This document shows, piece after piece, positions 6,908-14,104 of a stretch of 18,906 bases of DNA. The stretch comes from a bacterium (GTDB lineage: Bacteria; Bacillota_I; Bacilli_A; RF39; UBA660). Below the pieces are notes generated by a model. The model was given only the letters and a program-made list of their open reading frames with translations, had not been told where the DNA came from and searched no databases. The stretch is from positions 1-18,906 of the forward strand of contig SFTR01000003.1 of assembly GCA_004560915.1 (NCBI GenBank), in the 5' to 3' direction. Numbering within the stretch: position 1 is the stretch's first letter; every line of letters begins with the position of its first letter. The translations under genes and the position numbers were made by a program.

Positions 6908-7429
6908 TTGAATAATAAATTTATAAAAGAATGTATATTAAAATCATTAGTAAGTCTTATGAAAGAAAAAGAATTTAAAGATATAACTATTACTGAAATA
7001 ACTAAAAAAGCAGGAGTATCTAGAATGACTTATTATAGAAATTATAACTTTAAAGAAGATATTCTAAATGACTATATGACTACTTTAATAGAAGAGTATA
7101 AAACTAAACGTGAAGAAAACAAAGAAAATCCATATCTACTTATATTAAATGCATTTGAATTCTTTAAGAATAATAAAGACTTTGTTCTTGCTTTAGAAAA
7201 GTCTAATTTATCAAACGTAATACAAAATAAAATAAATGATTATATGTTAGTATTTTATCCTGAAACTAAAACTAATATTGAATATAAATATAATCTTTAT
7301 ATATTAAGTGGAGCTCTTTATAATACTTGTAAAATGTGGCTGCTTACTGGTTTAAAAGAAGATTCAAGTATACTTGCTAAAATATTTGTAGATAGACTTT
7401 TTAATAATTCAAATAAATACATCAATTAG
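6908..7429 (+). CDS. TetR/AcrR-family transcriptional regulator
   Basis: The protein has 173 residues. The N-terminal ~50 residues are a TetR DNA-binding domain, with the HTH read from ITEITKKAGVSRMTYYRNY (28-46). The rest is an all-helical ligand and dimer domain of the short TetR C-terminal kind. The start is TTG at 6908, preceded by SD AGAGGTG (6894-6900) at 7-nt spacing. No ATG lies in a better place. It is divergent from the acyl-CoA synthetase with a strong palindrome between them, the usual arrangement for a local repressor of its neighbour. The ligand is unknown. The stop overlaps by 4 bp, tail to tail, with the next gene on the other strand, and I see no hairpin there. Confidence 0.85.
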   Translation: MNNKFIKECILKSLVSLMKEKEFKDITITEITKKAGVSRMTYYRNYNFKEDILNDYMTTLIEEYKTKREENKENPYLLILNAFEFFKNNKDFVLALEKSNLSNVIQNKINDYMLVFYPETKTNIEYKYNLYILSGALYNTCKMWLLTGLKEDSSILAKIFVDRLFNNSNKYIN

Positions 7430-7944
7430 TGTTTTAAACTTTTATCAGTGGCAAACTCTTTAGCAGCAGCATAAGATGGATCTCTATTAGGATTATATCT
7501 ATTCTCTTCATTATACTTTAATCCTCTTTTAGCATACTCTTCTTCCATAATAAGCATTAGTGAAGTATCATATATCATACCTTTATAACTAATCCAAGTA
7601 TGTCTACCATCTGGAGAATTTTTACTTCCTTTAATTAATGGTAAAGTACCTCCACATATTTGAGAATATGGAAAACAAAAACTAAGATACTTAGAAAACT
7701 TAGTACAATTCCCCTCATTAAATCCTTTACCAAAAGCTTCTTCAAAATTAATAGGATTTCTTACATTTAATGAAGCCATCTTATTCCATAATTCTTCATC
7801 ATAACCAAGAATCTTACCTGAAAGAACACCATTTCTTATAAATTCAGCAAACTCTGGGTCAGTATCATAATAATATTTAAGCATACTAAAACATTTATAA
7901 CTCTTTCTTTTCTCATCAATAAGTGAACTTAGTATTTTATCCAT
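7426..7944 (-). CDS. Small C-H-D (papain/transglutaminase-like) protein
   Basis: This is a 172-residue cytosolic protein with no signal peptide. Residues ~76-130 carry Cys80 (FNEGNCTKFSKYL), His115 (GRHTWISYKG) and Asp126 (MIYDTSLML). The spacing and context, with a His before a two-strand hairpin and then Asp, resemble transglutaminase-like cysteine-peptidase folds. The N- and C-terminal parts are polar and helical and match nothing I know. I choose the ATG at 7944. It has GGTGAT just upstream and an extended -10, TG-T-TATGAT, ~17 nt before it. A longer frame from 8010 would start upstream of that promoter. Substrate and role are unknown. Catalytic activity is inferred from the triad only. 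Confidence 0.6.
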   Translation of the reverse strand: MDKILSSLIDEKRKSYKCFSMLKYYYDTDPEFAEFIRNGVLSGKILGYDEELWNKMASLNVRNPINFEEAFGKGFNEGNCTKFSKYLSFCFPYSQICGGTLPLIKGSKNSPDGRHTWISYKGMIYDTSLMLIMEEEYAKRGLKYNEENRYNPNRDPSYAAAKEFATDKSLKH

Positions 7945-8037
7945 AACATCACCAACTAAATCATAACATAATAAAATATTAAAACAATATAACTTACTAA
8001 AACTTGACATAAATTATTAAGAATAAAGTAATAAATA

Positions 8038-8046
8038 TGTTATAAT
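8038..8046 (+). promoter_or_regulatory. Extended -10 promoter giving a leaderless mRNA
   Basis: TG-T-TATAAT (hexamer 8041-8046) lies exactly 6 nt before the ATG at 8053, so the expected transcription start is the A of the ATG. A weak -35 (TTAAGA, 8017-8022) lies 18 bp upstream. There is no SD. Confidence 0.65.
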
Positions 8047-8052
8047 CTATTT

Positions 8053-9324
8053 ATGAAAAGAAATTATATAAAAATGAATGATAATGATAATTATTTATCA
8101 CTAGGTAATGTTATTAATACTATAAAGAAAGTATCTAATAATAAGAATGCTATGCAGACTGAACTATTCTATACTATTTTTAATGTTAATAATGTAAATG
8201 CTACTACTATAAATAATTATTGTATAGGCTATAGAGCAATCGGACTTGAGTATAAGAGAATATTTATTGATTTAAAAAGAAAGTTTGAACAAGATAAAGA
8301 AATATATATTAATATCATCTTAGGTATTCTATCTATAATGGATGATGTTATCTACGTCAAAGATGTTAGTTCTTTAGAACTCATAAATACTAATAAGAAA
8401 TTAAACGAAGTAATAAAAGAATTATTAATTATAGCTCAAAATGATAAACATATAGAAAAAGAAACAATAAATAGTATAAAGAAATTAAATAATTATGAAG
8501 CATTCATAGAACTTTTAAACTATAGTATTCTTGAAAATAATCAACCAGTATATACACAATCTATTAACATTAAAATAAATAGAGAAGAATTAAATGAATA
8601 TTTAAAAATTAAACTTTATTATGGAGAAAGTTATATAAATTCATTAATAGAACTATCTAGAAAAGATAATATGTATGCTTGTGCTGAACTTGGTTCATTA
8701 GAGTTTGATGGCTATATAAGTGGCAAACCTAATTATAAGAAATGCTATGATTATTATTATAAAGCCGCTTTAAAAGATCATCCTAAAGGTTGTTGGATGG
8801 TGGCTAACTTAATGTTAACTGGAAGAGTAAAGTTAGAATTTGATACTATGTGGAAGTATTTAAATAAGTCAATAGAACTAGGTAGTTTTGCTGGATATAA
8901 TACATTAGGCCTTTGCTACTTAAGAGGTATTAACAAACAAAACAAAAAAGATTTAAACGAAGCTAGAAAGAATTTTCAAATTTCAGCAGAACACGGATAT
9001 GTATTCGCATTCAATAACTTAGGTAAAACTTATGAAGAAGAAGGAAATATAGAAGAAGCAATAAAATATTATAAAGTTAGTGCAGATATGAATGAATGCT
9101 GGGCTCTTAATAAAGTAGGAGAGTACTATAGAAAAAAAAGAGACTTAAAAACTGCATACATCTATTACCTAAAAGCAACAGAATCTCCAATAACAGAAAG
9201 AATAAAATATCCATTCTATAATCTAGCAAAGTATTATTATGAAAACGGATGTGAAGAAGCAAATATAAAAAAAGATACAACAAAAGCAAAAGAATTATAT
9301 GACATTTACGAATCTTTAAAATAA
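8053..9324 (+). CDS. Sel1-like (TPR-related) repeat protein
   Basis: This 423-residue protein has no signal peptide or clear membrane span. Residues ~205-420 are a run of Sel1-type helical repeats. Repeated elements include ACAELGSLEFDGY, GCWMVANLMLTG, GYNTLGLCYLRG, AFNNLGKTYEEEG and ALNKVGEYYRKK, each followed by an A--YY-KA-type helix. Sel1 repeats are protein-binding scaffolds. The N-terminal ~190 residues are a helical Asn/Lys/Ile-rich domain that I do not recognise. The ATG at 8053 is fixed by the -10 box 6 nt upstream and the lack of any SD. The gene stands alone, divergent from the C-H-D protein, and ends at the hairpin at 9380. The binding partner is unknown. Confidence 0.75.
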   Translation: MKRNYIKMNDNDNYLSLGNVINTIKKVSNNKNAMQTELFYTIFNVNNVNATTINNYCIGYRAIGLEYKRIFIDLKRKFEQDKEIYINIILGILSIMDDVIYVKDVSSLELINTNKKLNEVIKELLIIAQNDKHIEKETINSIKKLNNYEAFIELLNYSILENNQPVYTQSINIKINREELNEYLKIKLYYGESYINSLIELSRKDNMYACAELGSLEFDGYISGKPNYKKCYDYYYKAALKDHPKGCWMVANLMLTGRVKLEFDTMWKYLNKSIELGSFAGYNTLGLCYLRGINKQNKKDLNEARKNFQISAEHGYVFAFNNLGKTYEEEGNIEEAIKYYKVSADMNECWALNKVGEYYRKKRDLKTAYIYYLKATESPITERIKYPFYNLAKYYYENGCEEANIKKDTTKAKELYDIYESLK

Positions 9325-9379
9325 TAAAAAGTAAATAAATATCATATTTAATCAAAGACGATTCCCTATAAAACTAATT

Positions 9380-9401
9380 AGAGGTTTATACCTCTTTTTT
9401 T
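9380..9401 (+). terminator. Terminator of the Sel1-repeat gene
   Basis: AGAGGT (9380-9385), TTAT loop and ACCTCT (9390-9395) form a perfect 6-bp stem followed by six T residues. Confidence 0.8.
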
Positions 9402-9453
9402 AACTTTTGAATAGTATTGTTGTATAATATGCCCCCATTAAAAGGGAATGGTT

Positions 9454-9863
9454 ATGGATAATGAATTTTTATTAATATTAAATTCTACGATTATAACAGA
9501 TGATTATAGTGATGAATTTATAAATACTATACTAAGATTTATAAAAGAATATTGTTATGCTGAATCAGTGATAATACTAGACCAAGAATCAAAAAGAAAA
9601 GAAAATTTCAAAATGATAAATTCTTTAGAGCAAGTCTTGCTATAATACTTGGTAATATGTTTAAAAATAAAAAAATAATTGAAGAACTTAAAAGAGAAAA
9701 ATACTTAGATAGTACTCTTAAAGTATATAAAGAAGAAACTGATGATTTAGAAAGCACTGTTGAAGAAGCAAGTTTTCTTATGAAAAGAAATAAAGATTCA
9801 TTTAGAGAGTCACATACTGAAATATATTTAGATAAATACAAAGTAAAACAAATCATAAAATAA
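9454..9863 (+). pseudogene. Small frameshifted gene, GAF/GGDEF-start-like remnant
   Basis: Two frames read as one gene split by a single missing A. Frame one runs from ATG 9454 (SD AAAGGG at 9441-9446, -10 TATAAT at 9423-9428) to a TAA at 9643-9645. Adding one A to the A-run at 9610-9613 restores an open frame through NDKFFRASLAIILGNMFKNK to the TAA at 9861-9863, ~137 residues in all. The rejoined protein has a short GAF-like look (ESVIILDQES, then a long helix before KREKYLDSTLKVYK). That helix end resembles the junction where a GGDEF domain would begin (LDSLTGLYN), but no GGDEF core follows. This likeness is weak. The second half could also be translated from ATG 9657, but I see no good SD there. 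It may be genuine decay or an assembly indel. Confidence 0.5.
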
Positions 9864-9882
9864 AACATTTTATGGTTTTTTT
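9852..9882 (+). terminator. Terminator after the frameshifted gene
   Basis: ATCATAAAAT (9852-9861) pairs with ATTTTATGGT (9867-9876, one U-G pair) around an AAAAC loop, followed by a T-run to 9882. The stop codon is at the top of the 5' arm. A working terminator here supports 9454-9863 being one transcription unit. Confidence 0.7.
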
Positions 9883-9926
9883 ATTATAGATATAGTATAA
9901 TCTATATAGAATAAAGAGGTGTTTAT

Positions 9927-10889
9927 ATGAAAGATATAGAAAACTCAATTATGTATAAAGAAGGAAATATTCTTAAGAGTAGAATAGAAGAACTTAATAA
10001 GAAGATTAAGACTGCTTCTAAAGAAGCAAAAGAGTTTATAGAAAAAGATATAAGAAAGTATGAGTATGCCCTAAGAGGAGAAAATAAAGTAATTAATGCT
10101 CTTATGAATAGTAATATTCCAATGCTTATATTACATGATTTAAATATTGTATATAAAGATCGTAGAGTTCAAATAGATTTTATGCTTATTACTAGAAGAA
10201 ACTATTATATATTAGAATGTAAGAATACTTATGGTAATATTTTAATTGATAATAGTGGTAACTTCTATAGAACATATTATGGTAAGAAAGTAGGTATTTA
10301 TAATCCTATAGATAAACTAGATAGAAATATAGACACTATTAAGATGTATTTAAATGATCATAGTACATTTCTTGAAAAATTAATATTAAATAAGGCTTAT
10401 GATGACTTTTATCATGGTATAGTAGTACTTTCTAATGAGAATACTATTGTTGATACTAAGAGTGCTCCAAGAGATGTTAAAAATAAAATAGTTAGAGTAG
10501 ATAAACTCGTAGATTATATTAAAAAGATAGAAAAGAATTCTACAGAGTTTTCAAGTATGGATGATATCATAAAAGAAAGTGCTGATAGAATATTATCTTT
10601 ATGTATTGATGAAGATATAGTAGATGATATAAATGAAACTAGTGTAGTATCAAGAGAAAAACTATTTGATTTAAATGATATTATTAAGAATAAACTTAAG
10701 AACTATAGAAACTATAAATCTAAACAACTTAACTATAAACCATATTATATATTTAGTGATAAAGTATTAAATGAAATAGTAAGAGTAAAACCGACAAATG
10801 AAAAAGAATTAAAGAGTATAGAAGGATTTTCTGATACTAAGTATAAGAAGTATGGAAAAGATATTATTAATATAATTAATGGTAAATAA
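9927..10889 (+). CDS. NERD-domain protein with C-terminal HRDC domain
   Basis: This 320-residue cytosolic protein starts with a helical coiled segment (1-45). It is followed by a NERD (nuclease-related) domain at ~46-170, with GE at 51-52, Asp84 in VQIDFMLI and ECK at 97-99. These are the D...ExK metal-site residues of the PD-(D/E)XK nuclease superfamily. A helical spacer follows. Residues ~255-318 look like an HRDC nucleic-acid-binding domain (VLNEIVRVKPTNEKELKSI, then the GFSDTKYKKYG turn). NERD plus HRDC suggests a DNA-processing enzyme, possibly repair or defence, but no specific role is established. The start at ATG 9927 has SD AAGAGGTG (9914-9921), and a -10 TATAAT lies at 9896-9901. 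It is a single-gene unit between two terminators. Confidence 0.8.
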   Translation: MKDIENSIMYKEGNILKSRIEELNKKIKTASKEAKEFIEKDIRKYEYALRGENKVINALMNSNIPMLILHDLNIVYKDRRVQIDFMLITRRNYYILECKNTYGNILIDNSGNFYRTYYGKKVGIYNPIDKLDRNIDTIKMYLNDHSTFLEKLILNKAYDDFYHGIVVLSNENTIVDTKSAPRDVKNKIVRVDKLVDYIKKIEKNSTEFSSMDDIIKESADRILSLCIDEDIVDDINETSVVSREKLFDLNDIIKNKLKNYRNYKSKQLNYKPYYIFSDKVLNEIVRVKPTNEKELKSIEGFSDTKYKKYGKDIINIINGK

Positions 10890-10919
10890 AAATTGTAAGA
10901 ATTAACTTACAATTTTTTT
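10888..10919. terminator. Bidirectional terminator between NERD and zinc-ribbon genes
   Basis: A 12-bp stem, AAAAATTGTAAG (10888-10899) with CTTACAATTTTT (10906-10917), has a 6-base loop, A-rich on the left and T-rich on the right. It overlaps the plus-strand stop and abuts the minus-strand stop at 10918. Confidence 0.8.
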
Positions 10920-11382
10920 AGTTGTTATTATAATTTTCTTCGAATTCTTTTTGTTGTTTTTCAAGTTCTTCTTTTATTTTATTATATTGATCATCGAATT
11001 CTTTATTTCTACTATCAATCATTTCTTTAGTATTATTTATTTCATCTCTTGTATCATTATAGTCGTTATTAAAGTTTACTATGTTTATTATAATTATTGT
11101 CATTATAGTTAATATTATTATTGCAGCTACAACGAACATAATCTTACCTATAGTAAATGTAGATTTAAAAGTTTTTAAACTAGTATCCATTATATCTTTA
11201 GTTTTTTCTTTTAATTCATTATCTAACTCTTTACTTCTTAAGTCAGTATCTTTTTCTTTATTAAGTCTTTCTTTATATTCTTTATAGTCTTGGTTTTTTG
11301 AATATGGTGCTTTACAGTTAGGACAAACTTTATCTTTATCTAAATCTATATTAGTACCACAATGTTCACATATTATTTTCAT
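10918..11382 (-). CDS. Zinc-ribbon, single-span membrane protein with coiled coil
   Basis: The protein has 154 residues. The N-terminus is a zinc ribbon with Cys5, Cys8, Cys20 and Cys23 (CEHC...CPNC). A charged helical stretch (30-75), one membrane span (~79-103, rich in Ile, Val and Thr) and a highly charged Glu/Lys/Asn coiled coil to the end follow. With a cytosolic ribbon the coiled coil would face outside. The function is unknown. The SD AGGAG (rc of 11388-11392) overlaps the murD stop at 11393-11391, leaving an 8-base gap, so it is the second gene of a murD operon and probably translationally coupled. A link to the envelope is suggested only by this position. Confidence 0.7.
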   Translation of the reverse strand: MKIICEHCGTNIDLDKDKVCPNCKAPYSKNQDYKEYKERLNKEKDTDLRSKELDNELKEKTKDIMDTSLKTFKSTFTIGKIMFVVAAIIILTIMTIIIINIVNFNNDYNDTRDEINNTKEMIDSRNKEFDDQYNKIKEELEKQQKEFEENYNNN

Positions 11383-11390
11383 ATTAACTC

Positions 11391-12728
11391 CTATAATTCT
11401 TTAACTAATTTTTTAAATTCATCGCCTCTGTCTTCAAATTTAGCATATTGATCCCAAGATGCACTTGCTGGACTTAGAAGAATAACATCTCCACTAACAC
11501 TTTCTTTATTAGCAACTTCTACTGCTTCTTTTAAAGTATTAACCATAGTACATTTAATACCTAGTGAATCTATTTGTTTCTTACATCTTTCTTTACATTC
11601 ACCATAACATACTACTGCTTTAGTATTTTTCATATAGTCTTTTAAATCTAAGAAGTTTTGTGTTCTTTCTTGACCACCTAATAATATAATAGTTGGTTTT
11701 TTAAATGCACTAAGAGCTATTTGAGTAGCTGTTATATTAGTAGCTTTAGAGTCATTATAGAAGTCTTTTCCTTCAAATGTTCTTACATATTCTATTCTAT
11801 GTTCTACTCCAGTAAACTCACTTATTGCCTTACACATTATTTCATTTGATATACCAAGTTCCTTAGCTATCATAATAGCACACATAACATTTTCATAATT
11901 ATGATTACCTTGTAATTTGATATCTTTAGTATCTATTATTTCTTCACCATAATAGTATATCTTACCATTTTCTAAATAAGCACCATCTATCTTTTCTTTA
12001 CTAGTGAAATATTTCTTAGTACTTTTTATATCTTTAGTAATTCTATATGCGTCTTCATTACCTTTGTTAATGATAGCAATATTCTTAGAAGTATGATTTT
12101 GGAATATTCTAAGTTTATTTTCATTATAATATTCGCGAGTACCAAACATATCTAAATGTGCTTCATATATATTAGTAAGAACAGCTATATCAGGATTAAA
12201 GTCATAGAAATCATGTAGTTGAGGAACACCAATCTCCATAATTAAATAATCATTCTCTTTGATGTCTTCAATAACTTCACATAAAGGAAAACCTATATTA
12301 CCTGCTAAATGTGTTCTACCAGGAAATGCAGCACTAACTATTTCATAAGTAAGTGATGTAGTAGTAGTCTTACCATTAGTACCAGTAATAGCTACTAGTT
12401 TAACTCCTTTAGGTAATAAATGATAAGCCATTTCTATTTCATTAATAATTTTAATATTATGTTCTTCTGCGTATTTTAAATATTTATGATCAAAATGAAC
12501 CCCTGGATTCTTAATTAAATAATCAAATGATTCATCTAATATATCATCAGGATGATCACCTAAGATTACTTTAACTCCTAAATCTTCTAATTCTTTAATA
12601 TGATTCTTATCTTGATTAGCATTCTTATCATTTAATACAATAGTGTTACCTCTTTTAGCAAGTACTCTAGCTGCATGATAACCACTTCTAGCCATACCAA
12701 GAATAAAAATCTTCTTGTTTTCAAACAT
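11391..12728 (-). CDS. murD: UDP-N-acetylmuramoyl-L-alanine--D-glutamate ligase
   Basis: This 445-residue cytosolic Mur ligase adds D-glutamate to UDP-MurNAc-L-Ala in peptidoglycan precursor synthesis. It has the N-terminal Rossmann-like UDP-binding domain (IFILGMARSGYHAARVL), the ATP P-loop GTNGKT at 116-121, HRIE at 310-313, NDSKATN at 325-331 opening the C-terminal domain, and LSPASASWDQY at 418-428. These are in the right order at near-standard length. I start it at ATG 12728 with SD GGAGG (12741-12737) at 8-nt spacing. A TTG at 12743 would overlap that SD. The preserved gene shows the organism makes a wall. No other mur gene or cell-division cluster is adjacent, which is unusual because murD often sits in a dcw cluster. 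Confidence 0.93.
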   Translation of the reverse strand: MFENKKIFILGMARSGYHAARVLAKRGNTIVLNDKNANQDKNHIKELEDLGVKVILGDHPDDILDESFDYLIKNPGVHFDHKYLKYAEEHNIKIINEIEMAYHLLPKGVKLVAITGTNGKTTTTSLTYEIVSAAFPGRTHLAGNIGFPLCEVIEDIKENDYLIMEIGVPQLHDFYDFNPDIAVLTNIYEAHLDMFGTREYYNENKLRIFQNHTSKNIAIINKGNEDAYRITKDIKSTKKYFTSKEKIDGAYLENGKIYYYGEEIIDTKDIKLQGNHNYENVMCAIMIAKELGISNEIMCKAISEFTGVEHRIEYVRTFEGKDFYNDSKATNITATQIALSAFKKPTIILLGGQERTQNFLDLKDYMKNTKAVVCYGECKERCKKQIDSLGIKCTMVNTLKEAVEVANKESVSGDVILLSPASASWDQYAKFEDRGDEFKKLVKEL

Positions 12729-12807
12729 ATTACACGCCTCCAATATAATTATACAACATTGATTAGTTCATATTTAATAATATGTGTAAACTTTACAATG
12801 AAATAAA

Positions 12808-12845
12808 AAAAATAACTACGATTTTTACTTTTTATAGTTATTTTT
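12808..12845 (-). terminator. Terminator of the HD/CmpB-like unit
   Basis: On the minus strand an 11-bp perfect stem (AAAAATAACTA, 12845-12835, with TAGTTATTTTT, 12818-12808) encloses a 16-base loop holding the stop codon. T residues follow. Confidence 0.7.
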
Positions 12846-13529
12846 AATAGAAACTGCTTTATCTTTTAAATATTTCATTTTTTCTTTTATATTAAATTTA
12901 AATCTAATATTTGGAAATGCTTTAAATAATCTTTTAGCAAGTACATTATCACTAAGTATCTTTTTAACTTTTTCTGTTATTTCTTTTGTATTGTCTAAGT
13001 GTACATATTTAACACCCATATCTTTAATTTTAATTATTACTTTGAATGATATAAAGTTATCTATTAAGAATAGTGTTAGTATTGTATAAAATAATATGTT
13101 AATAGTTAGAGGACTTAGCTTATCAAATAAACTAAGAGCAAAAGGATTTACAAATTTAACTAGTAAGAATCCAAGTACTCCGAAAGCTAAACTATTTACT
13201 AAGCAAATTCTGCCATTTATATTAAATTTATTCTTAGTGTAATCCCACCATCTAGCATGAAATAGTTTTTCCATTAAATAACTTGTTATATATTCTCCAG
13301 CACTGCATATTATGATTGATAGAACAAATAGTAATACTGGACTTTTTACATTATGTAGTAAAAGTACCATAGCTAAAGCACAATTACCATATATAGGACA
13401 ATATGGACCTATTAAGAATCCTCTATTTACAAAACATTTTGTATCAGGATATGTAGCAACTACTTCTATCATCCAACCAATCATTGAATAAGCAATAAAT
13501 AATAAAAATAATATTTTTAAATCACACAT
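12825..13529 (-). CDS. CmpB-type membrane protein (putative ABC transporter permease family)
   Basis: The protein has 234 residues. Family signatures are the N-terminal span ending SMIGWMIEV, FVNRGFLIGPYCPIYG (33-48), and the segment from HARWWDYTKNKFNINGR into ICLVNSLAFGVLG (91-120). About five spans fall near 4-22, 47-60, 63-85, 108-128 and 140-165, and a basic cytosolic tail follows (~166-234). Database entries label this family putative ABC transporter permease, but nothing here shows transport and no ATPase is adjacent. SD AAGGAG (13544-13539) and the ATG at 13529 lie inside the preceding HD gene, with a 13-bp overlap, so the two genes form a tightly coupled unit. The actual function is unknown. 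Confidence 0.8.
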   Translation of the reverse strand: MCDLKILFLLFIAYSMIGWMIEVVATYPDTKCFVNRGFLIGPYCPIYGNCALAMVLLLHNVKSPVLLFVLSIIICSAGEYITSYLMEKLFHARWWDYTKNKFNINGRICLVNSLAFGVLGFLLVKFVNPFALSLFDKLSPLTINILFYTILTLFLIDNFISFKVIIKIKDMGVKYVHLDNTKEITEKVKKILSDNVLAKRLFKAFPNIRFKFNIKEKMKYLKDKAVSIKNNYKK

Positions 13530-14032
13530 CTATTTTTTCTCCTTTTCTTAAGCCCTAAATATTTTGGATACTCTTTTGGATGAGCAAGTACATTTAATGA
13601 ACATTTCTTATCCATCATAGTAACAACCCAACTCTCAGCATACTTAGGTGGTATTATATTAAGAGGAAACATATGTCTTAATATAATATCTTCTACCATT
13701 GGATTCATTAAATGAGGAAAATGCTTTCTTGCATTATATAAAGCCTCTCTTGCGTGAACAAATCCATGTAACTCTCTAAATTTCTTTTTATTATGATCAT
13801 CCTGCCATGGCTTAAAATAAAAATCATGAAGTATTGCTCCAATACAAGTATTTCTAACATTCAAATTATGTCTTTTAGCAAACTTATAAGATTCATATGC
13901 CACTTTCATAGAGTGTTCATAAACATTTTCATTTTCATGATGAGCATACTTCTTTCTTTTTAAAAATTCTTTATTATTAATTATTTCATCTATATATTTT
14001 AAAAACTCTTTGTCATATTTCATAAATCTCAC
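13517..14032 (-). CDS. HD-domain phosphohydrolase-like protein
   Basis: The protein has 171 residues. The HD metal-site series is present: His40 (VYEHSMKVA), His69-Asp70 (AILHDFYFK), nearby histidines at 93 and 120, and Asp141 (MMDKKC). HD proteins of this size are usually metal-dependent phosphohydrolases acting on nucleotides or phosphate esters. The substrate is unknown. Two starts are possible. The GTG at 14032 lies exactly 6 nt after an extended -10, TG-T-TATAAT, making a leaderless mRNA. The ATG at 14023 would have a ~9-nt leader with no real SD. I favour the GTG moderately. The 3' end overlaps the CmpB-like gene by 13 bp in another frame, so the two are co-transcribed. Confidence 0.8.
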   Translation of the reverse strand: MRFMKYDKEFLKYIDEIINNKEFLKRKKYAHHENENVYEHSMKVAYESYKFAKRHNLNVRNTCIGAILHDFYFKPWQDDHNKKKFRELHGFVHAREALYNARKHFPHLMNPMVEDIILRHMFPLNIIPPKYAESWVVTMMDKKCSLNVLAHPKEYPKYLGLKKRRKNRCVI

Positions 14033-14038
14033 GTAAAC

Positions 14039-14047
14039 ATTATAACA
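14039..14047 (-). promoter_or_regulatory. Extended -10 promoter of the HD/CmpB-like unit
   Basis: On the minus strand TG-T-TATAAT (hexamer 14044-14039) has the same nine bases and the same 6-nt distance to a start codon as the promoter at 8038. It points to a leaderless transcript beginning at GTG 14032. Confidence 0.6.
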
Positions 14048-14074
14048 AATATAGATTATTATTAAAAGAGATTA

Positions 14075-14083
14075 TGCTATAAT
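14075..14083 (+). promoter_or_regulatory. Extended -10 promoter before the DUF362 remnant
   Basis: TG-C-TATAAT (hexamer 14078-14083) is followed by SD AAGGAG (14095-14100) ahead of ATG 14105. Promoter and SD are intact even though the coding sequence behind them is broken. Confidence 0.6.
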
Positions 14084-14104
14084 AGACATATAATAAGGAG
14101 AAAA

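Noticed and set aside
7945..8010. N-terminal extension of the C-H-D protein from 8010
   Set aside because: It has no SD and would start upstream of the extended -10 box that best explains the transcript. The ATG at 7944 has GGTGAT before it.
9604..9616. Programmed -1 frameshift in the small GAF-like gene
   Set aside because: The site TTC AAA ATG is not a slippery heptamer of the X XXY YYZ type and no strong downstream pseudoknot was seen. A lost A is simpler.
12729..12743. TTG start for murD at 12743
   Set aside because: The TTG overlaps the SD GGAGG. The ATG at 12728 is correctly spaced and gives the normal MurD N-terminus.
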